The position numbers and the translations under genes are program-made. From NCBI RefSeq assembly GCF_014633365.1, contig NC_068339.1, forward strand, positions 34,171,316-34,235,315: a stretch of DNA of 64,000 bases, given 5' to 3'. A model generated the notes under the pieces. That model was not told the origin of the DNA and searched no databases. It saw only the letters and a program-made list of their open reading frames with translations. The stretch's first letter is position 1; each line of letters opens with the position of its first letter. Shown here in pieces: positions 22,247 through 31,495 of this stretch. Origin of the DNA: Diospyros lotus. Lineage: Eukaryota > Streptophyta > Magnoliopsida > Ericales > Ebenaceae.

Positions 22247-24498
22247 TGATGTACCCGAGAAGGTGGAGGGATATCTAATCAAGTGTGGGCCCCAATTCTA
22301 GGGGATGAAGCGAAGGCGGAGGGTCGAGGAAGACCCACTCGGCTATACTGAGTGGGTGACCACTCGGTTGAGCCAAGTGAGTGACCACTCGGTTGAGCCG
22401 AGTGGCACCCCTACTCGGCATAACCAAGTGGGGTACCACTCAGTTGCCCGAGTGGCCGAGCCCTACTCGGTGTAACCGAGTGGGGTTCACTCGGTTGTGC
22501 CGAGTGGCCCCTCGTCCCAACTCGGCCTAGCCGAGTAGGGTCTACTCGGTTAGGCCGAGGGATCCCACTCGGGGAAGCAACCGAGTGGGGGGTCACTCGG
22601 TTATGCCGAGTGACCCTCCGGGGTTGTTATTTCTTTGGCGATTAGCCTGATCCAACCGAGTGTCCCCCCTCTTACCAGCCGAACGGGCCCCAAAATTCCT
22701 AGAATGGGCCACGAGATTCTCGCCGAAAATATCATGAGGCCTCTCTCTCTCCTCCACTATAAATATGAGACCCTGCCTTCATCACGAGGTACGCAATTTT
22801 GAGTCATTGAAGTACAACTTTCTCTTTTTCTCATTTTCCCACGTCCTAACGGTGCTCTCGTTTTATAGGCCACTCGTCGCCCTCAGTTCACTCGGTCAAC
22901 AAGGCCACTCATCGCCCTCAGGTCACTCGGTCAACAAGGCCACTCATCGCCCTCAGGCCACTCGGTCAACAAGGCCACTCGTCGCTCTCAGGCCACTCGG
23001 TCAGCAAGGCCACTCGATCACCAAGGTCACTCGATCACCAAGGCCACTCAGTCATTTTAGGTCACTGATAGCATGCATATTTATACTATATTTTGGCATT
23101 TCACCTCAGTCTTATTAGGCCATTTGAAGTAATTTTTGCTGATCTTTCATTGTTTCTATTTTATTATACTTCAAATCGTCCTTACACTATTTTCTATCTT
23201 ACTTCTATGGATCCAGGCTTTAGGGAATATTGGATGGGCTAGAGAAGTGGCTCAACTAAAGGAGCTTGGGCTCACTTTCAAGGAGCAGACTTGGGCTGCT
23301 CAATTTTGCTATTCTTGGGCTCACTTATTTTCTGTTGGGCTAGGCCCAACCCTAGCCTTCCTAGCTCTTCATTTCTTAGCCATGTATTTAAGGCCTCTTA
23401 GCACTTATTTCATGGGGAGAAGAAGAGAAAAGAGAGAGGATTCTCTGGCCGTTTTTGTTGTTGTAGCATTTTTTCTGTTTTCTTCATTTTGTTCCATTTT
23501 GTCTTCCTTGCTGTAATGATAGGCTAGAGCATTTGTAACCGGTTGTGTATCTTGAATCCATGTGGAATCTGAGTCCCGGATGAGCTACAAAAACCTGGTT
23601 TGTTGTTTGTTTCTTATTCATTTCCATTTGGTTTAGTTTGAGCAGATTTGTGAATGCATGGAGTTCATGGCAGGTTTGTGTGAATTTGCATGGTTTCATT
23701 TTCTGTTAAATGCTTAAGAGAACAGAATGTTATAGCCGGTTGGTATAACATCTCGGAAATGAATATTATGTGCTTGAACGGTTGTTCTTGCATAGGTCCG
23801 GATAGGTTGAATAGAGAGTGGATGGTTGCATTTTGTTTATAAGAGGTTTCTGTATTCATTTTGTTATTCCAATCATTCTAATCCTTGGACGGTTGTTGGG
23901 GATCCTTTAAGTTTGATATCCAGAGATTAAAACATCTAACAAGCTAAGATTTATAGATTGGACGAGGAAGATTTCATAGAGGGGACAAATACACAGCCGG
24001 TTGCATTTCTTTTACTGATTTTTCATCCATCCTTGTCTTTTTGTTTTGTTAATTAGTTTTCTGTCGAAACCCCCCCCCCCTAAACAAACTGTTCTTTATA
24101 TTGGTTCTCTTTGTTGGTAGAAGAAAGTGAGGCTCCTTGTGAGAGATGACCTAGGGTGCACTTTGCTGCAAACTAGAGAAGAGATACATACATAGATCTC
24201 TAATTCTGGAGTGGTTTGACAGCCGGTCAATCACTCGATCATTTTAGGCCACCAGATTTTTTTAGGCCATCAGATCATTTTGGGCCACCAGATCATTTTG
24301 GGCCACCAGATCATTTTAGGCCACCAGATCATTTTAGCCCACCAGATCATTTCAGCCCACCAGATCAACTGCCTAATCAAACCATCAGCTTTACCAGATC
24401 CAATTGCTCATCAAGATTCTCATCAGTGAAGACACGACTCCCAAGACTCTTGCGTCTGTCCGCAATTAAAAATAGATTGTTGTATTTTGGCAACAACA
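22247..24498 (+). repeat. 3' LTR of the Tat-type element, interrupted
   Basis: Matches the 5' LTR 9865-10866 (same TGATGTACCC start, TATA box at 22758-22766, CACTCGG palindromes, 21-bp GGCCACCAGATCATTTT repeats at 24240-24365, same GGCAACAACA end). It is split by a 1,164-bp insertion at 23066-24229. The CACTCGG palindrome region is somewhat longer than in the 5' copy. Confidence 0.92.
23066..24229 (+). mobile_element. Solo LTR, family 5, inside the 3' LTR
   Basis: TGATAGCATGC at the left, GCCGGTCA at the right, flanked by GTCAC (23061-23065) and ATCAC (24230-24234), a 5-bp duplication with one change. It has a TATA-like TATTTAAGG near 23386 and a run of cytosines near 24071. There is no coding region. 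Deleting it restores the Tat LTR repeat array on both sides. Strand is by the promoter-like motif only. Confidence 0.75.
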
Positions 24499-24503
24499 AC
24501 GTT

Positions 24504-24535
24504 GTTTGCCTCGTAGCAATCTTGCTTTACTTTCA
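24504..24535 (+). mobile_element. Family-4 LTR, copy I, right end
   Basis: Thirty-two bases matching the last bases of the solo LTR ending at 15671 (CGTAGCAATCTTGCTTTACT, TTCA). It continues the fragment that ends at 9864, across the Tat-type element. Confidence 0.85.
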
Positions 24536-24589
24536 ATTATTTCTTGCCAATTGGGTTTTGTTCTCCCAAGATTTCTTTCAGAATGGTGT

Positions 24590-26096
24590 AGTAATAATAA
24601 GTTTGATTCAAAATGCAGTCGCTGTTATCGTAAGTTTTATCCTTATGAAATTTTGTAATTTTTATCCTAATTAAGTTTCAGACATTCGAATGAGTCTTGT
24701 GTTATTCGAATGAGTTCTTTAATAGCCTCTAATAATTAGTGAGTAGCATCCGAATAACCCTCCATCCATTCGAATGCAGGCCTTTTCATTCAAATGCCAG
24801 CTCTTTCATCCAAATGAATTTTTACAGATTTCAAAAGTTTGTGAGTAGCATTTGAATGCTACAGTAGTGTCATCTAAATGAATTTCTAATAGCATTTGAA
24901 TGTTTTCCCCTTCCATTCGAATGACTCTCTTATACTTAAGCTCGTTATCCGAATAGCATCATGTGACATCTAAATGACCTATACCCCATTCGAATGCATC
25001 TCAGTGTCACGCCCTATATCTGAATGCTTTGTTTGACATCCGAATGTCTTGTTCACATTCGGATGTTTCTCCTCACATTCGAATGATTCCTTCTAGTAAT
25101 TAAATTTGTTGATCAGTGAACTCCAATCCCAGTTATTAATTAACCAAATAATAAATCCCTCAATATTGGAGTCTCTTAGCATTTATGAAAAAAGTAACAT
25201 GCCCATACTCAGAAATTACAGAATCTTTGTATCTCAATATAAGTGATGAAGATCATATATCATGTTTAGTATTTATTATGACATGATTAGTATTATTTTG
25301 TGAGATTATGTGCATATATCTTGGTATGAGCATTAAACATGACTTTCTATGGAGCACTTTATATCGTGTGCTAGCATGTGTATGGACATTACATTCAATA
25401 TGCACGCCAGGCGGCTTGTTCGTGGGGATTCAACAAGTTTTAGATTATGTGTTGCTCGCCTGGTGACAACTAGGGGACTAAGGGCTTATTGCCCACACTA
25501 TGTGCTTACAGTTTCTATGTATGTAGGATTCAGATCAGTCAGGTATGTGTTACAGATTGTGTGGGCCTATGAGCCAAAGTTGCATACCTGCATTTAGTTT
25601 TTAATTTATGTGCATTACATTTTTATGAATGCAAACAGACAGTGATTATACTCAGTACAAGTTTAGTAAGTAATTTATCAGTCTTGATATTCTTCGATTC
25701 AGTTTCAGTTATTCTTTTCGGCTTATTACTTGCTGAGCTTTGTAGCTCACCTTGTACTCTTCACCATTCCAGGTCCTAGCGGGGGAGTACTAGATGTGGG
25801 GCCTAGCAGCAATGGTCAGTAGTGTGTGTACATGGAGCCGCTCAAGATCAAAGATGTTTGGGAGTTTGTTAGTTTATAGTGTCTTGTCAGTTTAGGATTA
25901 TTTTATATTTCAGTAGAGGGATTGTCCCTTAAATAGGGCTTATGGTTTTCAGTTTATGTTCATAGTTTTTATTTCAATTTGATTGAGATGTTCAGTTATG
26001 GTATCAGATTTCAGTTTATTAGAGAGTTTTATTTTATTTTATCCATTTTCCCCGTAGCACCTCTTCTCGGGCAGTCCTAGGAGAAAGGGTGTTACA
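24590..26096 (+). mobile_element. Family-1 LTR in opposite orientation, left edge uncertain
   Basis: 25100-26096 is the reverse complement of 6628-7600 at high similarity, ending in GGGTGTTACA at 26096, so here the LTR reads on the plus strand. The equivalent position of the octamer array is filled with ATTCGAAT units (24690-25095) instead of ATCCGGAT. The 33-bp array is not seen. The left edge is not fixed; AATGG|TGTAG at 24586 versus CATGG after 26096 would be an imperfect duplication. 24536-24590 holds nothing I recognise. Confidence 0.8.
24690..25095. repeat. Octamer-palindrome array, ATTCGAAT form, family-1 LTR
   Basis: About 20 octamers (ATTCGAAT, ATCCGAAT, ATTTGAAT, ATCTAAAT, ATTCGGAT). 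Spacers of exactly 12 dominate: GAGTCTTGTGTT, AACCCTCCATCC, GCAGGCCTTTTC, GCCAGCTCTTTC, GACCTATACCCC, GCTTTGTTTGAC, GTTTCTCCTCAC; others are 11, 13 or 14. Confidence 0.88.
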
Positions 26097-27485
26097 CATG
26101 GATTACGGTATGTGACTCACCATTCCTTATCATTAGTATCTCATACTAATCAAAAGAAGTAACCCATGTGCCAGTCCATAATTAATTAATCATAACCCTC
26201 TTTTGAGAAATCTAACAACTAGGAACATCTTTAAGAAATTCTTAATCCAAAAGTCTTTATCACATATTCTTAACACTTAAAAATAAGACTTTCAACAGGA
26301 AAGCAAAGGGCTCATTCATATATAGATTGGAGAGGCATGAATGAAAATATAACCTTAAAATATGAAGACATTTTTATTATATTTGCAATATTTACATCAT
26401 TATTCCCATAATAAAACTGCTAGATGTCATCTAAAACCAGCATTAAGGGCACTAACACTAATAATCTCCTATACTTGCACTAATGTTAATTTACAAATTA
26501 TAGGTACCTATTCCAGATTAGCCTGGTATTTAATACCCATCTTTTGCAGGTGGCGATCAAGGTGAGCCTATGATAGTGCTTTGGTTAATGGGTTCGCGAC
26601 ATTCTCTAATGACGCAATCTTTTGCAGCTGCACATCTCCATGTGCCACGATTCTTCATATCAGATGGAAGCGATGCTCTATTTGTTTGGATTTTCGGTGA
26701 AACTTGGGTCCCCTGACCTGTGCAATAGCCCCATTATGGTCGCAAAATAAAGATGTCGACAACTCAGTGGACAGAACCACCTCGAGTTCTGCTACAAACT
26801 TCCTTATCCAAACAGCCTCTCTTGCAGCATCACATGCCGCAACATATTCGGCTTCCGTAATGGAGTTCACAATTATTTCTTGCTTGGAACTCTTTTAGCT
26901 AACTGCCCTTCCATTACAGACAACCACAAACCTGAATGTAAACTTTCTATCATCGATATTATATTGGAAATCTGAATCTGTGAACCCGTTAACACCAATA
27001 ACAAATCCTCTCCATACACCAATAACAAATTCTTAGTCCTTCTCAAGTACTTAAGGATATACTTTACTGTTATCTAGTGTTCCAAACCTTGTAGCACTCA
27101 CAGCATATGTGATATCAAGTCTAGTACATAGCATAACATACATCAGACTCCCAATAGCTAAGGGATAGGGAATCTTTTCCATACGTTGTCTCTCTTCGAG
27201 AGTCTTGGGAGACATACCCTTAGAGAGATGAATTCCATGTCTGAAAGATATAAAACCAGTGGTGGAACCAAAAAAAATTAGTTGGGTAGGTGGGCAAAAA
27301 TAAAAATAGCATAAAAAAATTGAAATTACATAATACTAATAAAATATATCGATAAATTACTATAAATATTTTCAATATGTTTTTATATTTTGATAATATC
27401 ACATAATGACACCATTATCAATTTCATTAAATATATCATTTTCAATATACACAACTAAACTGTCATTCAACTATTGATCTCTAGT

Positions 27486-27677
27486 TCAATTGTGCAGCCA
27501 AGTCTTGACAAGTTTCATGGCAGAAAATACTATTTCTATTATAGCAGTAGCAACAGGAAGAATTAATGCTAGTGTTACAAGTATGTAAACTAATAGATAC
27601 ACATCATTTTCCTTCGTCCAATTTCTATACAAGATCACTAAGGCCCGTAATCCTTCAAAATTCTTGTCAGTACTCAC
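27486..27677 (-). pseudogene. hAT transposase C-terminal dimerisation segment
   Basis: Sixty-three open codons with VYLLVYILVTLALILPVATA followed by TIIEIVFSAMKLVKTWL, matching the end of plant hAT transposases, where an L-P-V-(A/S)-(T/S) block precedes an F-S-x-M-K motif. In the family this part mediates dimer formation. The catalytic region and zinc finger are missing, so it cannot act on its own. Confidence 0.85.
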
Positions 27678-27689
27678 ATCAATAATATA

Positions 27690-27960
27690 TGTTTCAAAGA
27701 TCCTTCAAATTGCAATTCTAAAATTCTTAAAAATGCCCCTAAATATTAGTCCCTAAATACTTCAAAAAAATCCCAAAAAATAAGTCCATAAATCCTTCAA
27801 AATAACCCTAAAATTTAGTCACTAAATCCTTTAAAAATGCCCCAAAATTCAGTCCCTAAATTCTTTAAAAAAAAGCCTCAACCTTAAACCCCTAAATCCT
27901 GAAAAAAAAATAACCTTGAAATTCAGTCCTAAATCTTTTCAAAACATCCAAAATAGAAAA
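27690..27960. repeat. Degenerate repeats of a CCCTAAATCCTTCAAAAATG-like unit
   Basis: Seven or so units of 33-38 bp with GTCCCTAAAT, CCTTCAAAA and GCCCC words, inside the hAT remnant, ending in an A-rich tract at 27958-27974. It looks like telomere sequence (CCCTAAA) at a glance, but the period is too long. Confidence 0.7.
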
Positions 27961-29668
27961 AAAAAAAAAAAAAAGATGTTGAAAAAGGAGAAAACACTAT
28001 CGTCGGCCAGCGTCAATGACCAATTTTGTTTGATTGGCAATGGTGGAGACTGAATGGTTTTGAATATTTAGAACTGGATCCTTCTACTCAAGCCTCACAT
28101 GCATAAGCCACGTTTTCCACCATACGCTTTGCGTCAGACTACTAGGGCCAATCTTTGAATGCAACACTTGCTATTAGCCTCCTTCCGTCTTCAATTACGG
28201 TGACTTAGCCTTGTGTGGGGCTTGGCTTGCTGCTTCCAATTCCAATCCTATTCTCTCCAAATTTTCTTTAATCTGTCACCTTATTTCTTAAATTTCTTTT
28301 TTTTTTAATAATTACCCTTGGTTGTATGTGACTCTGCCACTGTATAAAACCTTTCCTGGAATTCTCCATGCTAAATCTCTTTAGCATCTTTTCTATGTAA
28401 CACTCTAGGAGAAAGCTATTAATCTCTTCGCTCTATCTCTATAGATGTAGATTACCAAGATGTAAGTCACATCTCCCAGATTCTTCATGGAGAATTTAAT
28501 GGACAACCATAGTTTTATTGACATCAACATGCCAACATCAATTCCCATTAAGAGAATGTCATCCACATACAAGATCAGGAAACTTGCACGCTCCTATTAA
28601 CTTTCTTGTACATACAAAGTTCATTAGAATTTCTAATGAAACCGAACTCTTTGATCTCACTATCAAAACCAATGTGCCAAGATCTTGAGGCTTGCTTAAA
28701 ACTATAAATGGATCTCTTAAGCTTCCACACTTTATTGGCATTGGAAGACTCAAAACCACGTGGTTGTTCCTTGAATATATCTTCCTCAAGATAACCATTC
28801 AAGAACTTTGCTTTGACATCTATTTTCATATCTCATAATCATAGTGTGCGGCAATGGCTAACATCATTATGATGGATTTAAGCATAACAACAGGCAAAAA
28901 TGTCTTTTAATAGTCAATACCATGTTTCTGACATTATCCTTTCACCATTAATTGTGCTTTGAAGGGTTGCACCTTCCCATCAAGACCAATCTTCCTCTTA
29001 TAGATCCATTTACACCCTATAAGAACTATTTCTTCAGGTGGATACATTAGAGTCTAGACTTGGTTATAATACATAGATTCCATTTCTGATTGCATAGCCT
29101 CTTGCCGTTTCTTAAAGTCGATGTCTGACATCTCCTCTCTGTAGTTAATAGGATCAACATCTTGATCACTATCTCCATACAAGAACACTTCCTGTATCTC
29201 CTCCATGATAAAACCATACCATTTTAAAGGACTAGATACTCTACTAGATCTACGAGCCTCTGATGGAATGACATTACTTGGACCTACTGGCTTAGGATTA
29301 GCTTCCCCACAGGGCTCGACTTGTGGTTCAAAAGAGTCCTCTTCTAATTCTACTTCTTTTCTAACACTGCCCTCCTAAAGAAACTCTTTCTCTAGAAATG
29401 TGACATCCTTATTGATCAACACTCTTTGATCACTATGAAAGTAGAAATAGTACCCTTTGCAATGCTTAGGATACCCCACAAATCTTCCTTTGCTAGAACG
29501 AGATTCTAAATTATCTGTCTTTAGTTTCTTAACATAAACAAGACACCCCCAAATCCTAACATGCTTAAGACTGGGTTGCCTACCAACCCATATCTCATAT
29601 GGTTTACTCTCAATAGATTTACTTGGAGCCCTATCATAGAGATAAATTGTAGTGGATAATGCATAGTA

Positions 29669-30340
29669 TGTTAATGTTAGTGCCTTAATGCTAGATTCAT
29701 ATTACATCTAGTAGTTGTAATTAGGGGACTAATAATGTAAATATTACAAATATAATAAAATATATTTTCATATTTTAAGGTCATATCTTCATTCATACAT
29801 CTCCAATCAATCTTATGATGAGCCCTTAAATTTCCTGATGATAGTTTTATTCTTAAGTGTTAAGAATATATGATAAAGACTTTCGAGTTAAGGATTTCTT
29901 AAAAGTTATTCCCAATCCTAAGATTTCTCATAAGAGGGCTATGATTAATCAATTACAGATTTGTACATGGGCTACTACCTTTGATTAGTATAAGATACTA
30001 ATGATAAAGGATGGTGAGTCACATGCCATAATCCATGAGATAGATATAGTAGACATGTGGATAGATTCTAGTGGAACATTTACTGAATATGGTGCACGTG
30101 ATAGATCACATGGATGAGAGGATTCGTGATCTATCACAGGCTTTAATTGTGTTACTAGTCCTTAAATCGAAGGTAATACAGTTGTATTGTATGTCGGTGC
30201 CTGAGATTTGCCTTTGATAAGAACCATCCAGTTATCGGGTGGGAGATGCACTATGTGGTCTCTATGTAGTGGCATATGGAGATAGGTGATTGCTAATGGG
30301 GTTCATCGACCTCCAGCATGAGGTGAACATCTTATACGAT
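29669..30340 (+). repeat. Family-3 copia LTR, 5' part, plus orientation
   Basis: Begins TGTTAATGTTAGTGCC and follows 57146-57790 closely (CTTATTCTTAAGT.TTAAGAA, GTGAGTCACATGCCA, AGACATGTGG, GGTGAACATC). It breaks off near 30340. It lies head to head with the minus-oriented LTR end at 26097-26457. Confidence 0.82.
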
Positions 30341-31049
30341 CAGTGGTGGTTGTGGTTGTTGAAGGGAAATGAGGGTTTGAGACCAAAAACCAACTGCGCG
30401 TGGATCTATGCAACAATCTACAAGTTTTAAAAATCTTTTCAAAACCAAAACAAACAATAGAGCAATGCAATGTGAAAGTGAAAATAATCCTTGGAAGAAT
30501 CAATATATTCTATCCATATGCTACAAATGAAAAACCATACCATAGGGGGGTTTTTGATATACCTTTTCGGATAGATTTGTTACTGATTGTTCGATCTCCC
30601 TCGTGTAAGCTGCTACTCTGGGTGACTAGCTCACCTTCTAACTTGTGAAGGACCTAGTCAGTCCATGCCCAAGATGCAATCAGAACCCTCCAATGGAGTT
30701 AGGCTAAAACTCTCTCAATATAGGTGAACCATTGCTCTATGGGTGTTCCTCTTTTGGTTGCTCCTTGACTATCCAATAGCCAGATCATAATGGGAGAATA
30801 CAAGAGGGAGAAAATGTAAGAAGCTTGGAGCAAGAACAAGTTAGATGCAACTATGGAGGAAAGGGAAGCAAATGCCAGCAAACACCTTTGTAGAGATCCA
30901 GGAGAGCGAGAGAAATAATGGAGGGATGCACTCATGAAAGTGCCCCTTTCTATTCCCAAAATCCCTCATAATTTAACTCCTTATCCCTCACCTGTCTTCC
31001 ACGCCTCTTCCTTTCCCTATCCCTTTAATCAAGAAAATCGTCTTAGTAT
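30341..31049 (-). repeat. Family-3 copia LTR, 3' part, minus orientation
   Basis: The minus strand matches 62640-63070 of the family-3 LTR at the far right. One recognisable stretch translates on both as EQWFTYIERVL here and EQLWFTFIERVL there, with CTAGTCACCC / TTGTCACCC blocks next to it. It could be the remaining 3' part of the 5' LTR of the minus copia element at 26097-29668. It ends where a family-1 LTR begins. Confidence 0.65.
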
Positions 31050-31495
31050 TGTAACACCCCCTCTCCTATAACTACTCGAGAAGAGGTGCTACGGGAAATA
31101 AAATAAACTAACTAATAAACTGAATTTTTATACCAATACTGAATATCTCAATCAACTGAAATAAAACTCCGAGTCAATAAAAACTAAAAATCATAAACTA
31201 CATCTAAGGGAAAATCCCTAAACTAGAATATAAAATAAATCTAAACTGATCAAACAATAACTAATAAACTAACAACTCCCAGACATCTTTGGTCTTGAGC
31301 GGCTCCACGTACACACACTACTGGACACTGTTGCTAGGCCCCACATCTGGTACTCCCCCACTAGGATCTAGAATGGTGAAGAGTACAAGGTGACTTACAA
31401 AGCTCAGCAAGTAATAAATTGGAAAGAATAACTGAAGCTGAATCGAAGAATATCGATACTGATAAAAATACTTACTAAACTTGTACTGAGAGATA
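31050..31495 (-). repeat. Family-1 LTR fragment
   Basis: Starts TGTAACACCCCCTCTCC, matching 6628 onward, and follows it to about 7075 (GCGGCTCCACGTACACACAC, GAATCGAAGAATATCGATAC). It is cut at 31495 by a family-2 LTR. Confidence 0.9.

Larger units (their letters stand above)
9865..24498 (+). mobile_element. Ty3/gypsy Tat-type retrotransposon with antisense reading frame, complete but decayed
   Basis: Perfect 5-bp target duplications ACGTT at 9860-9864 and 24499-24503. Order: 5' LTR 9865-10866, primer-binding site 10869, gag 10913-12700, protease 12725-13440, reverse transcriptase and two RNase H regions 13441-17150, integrase 17160-18571, tandem array 18681-19104, antisense frame 19342-21750, polypurine tract 22229-22246, 3' LTR 22247-24498. 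Absence of a chromodomain, a long spacer after integrase and an antisense frame with a PF04195-like domain point to the Tat (Retand-like) group. Two solo LTRs have inserted later (13673-15671 and 23066-24229). Without these, the two LTRs are both close to 1.0-1.1 kb. Confidence 0.93.
27257..28342 (-). mobile_element. hAT element remnant with perfect 8-bp target duplication
   Basis: Ends CAGTGGTGGAACC and (reverse strand) CAGTGGCAGAGTC form short terminal inverted repeats. The 8-bp duplication TATAAAAC lies at 27249-27256 and 28343-28350. Size and ends are those of a hAT derivative, and a transposase C-terminal remnant lies inside on the minus strand. It is inserted into the copia RT. Confidence 0.93.
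26500..29660 (-). pseudogene. Copia pol remnant (integrase tail, RT, RNase H)
   Basis: RNase H end at 26655-26870: SITEAEYVAACDAAREAVWI then CDHNGAIAQVRGPKFH and KSKQIEHRFHLI. RT-RNase H join near 26950-27240 (GFTDSDFQ). After the hAT insertion: YVDDILLMG near 28540-28570 (catalytic pair present), and 28575-28829 with MKIDVKAKFLNGYLEEDIFK and VWKLKRSIYSFKQASRSW. 28830-29300 holds the RT start (KWIYKRKIGLDGKVQ, KAQLMVKG). 29300-29640 is the integrase C-terminal link (GRFVGYPKHCKGYYFY). Many stops and frame changes. Confidence 0.88.
26097..29668 (-). mobile_element. Ty1/copia element, family 3, truncated at both ends
   Basis: Reads right to left. 26097-26457 is the start of its 3' LTR (minus-strand TGTTAGTGCCC at 26457), cut at 26096 by a family-1 LTR. 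26458-26480 on the minus strand is a purine tract (TATAGGAGATTATTAG), typical of copia. Pol follows from about 26600 to 29660. The element is truncated at 29668 by a family-3 LTR in the opposite direction, so gag, protease and most of integrase are missing. A hAT remnant splits the reverse transcriptase. Confidence 0.85.

Noticed and set aside
24586..24590. Exact left edge of the reversed family-1 LTR at AATGG|TGTAG
   Set aside because: The duplication would have a mismatch, and the sequence to its left does not fit the target expected from 26097 onward; left as uncertain.
27690..27960. Interstitial telomere repeats
   Set aside because: CCCTAAA words occur, but the period is 33-38 bp and other bases intervene; the stretch lies inside a hAT remnant.
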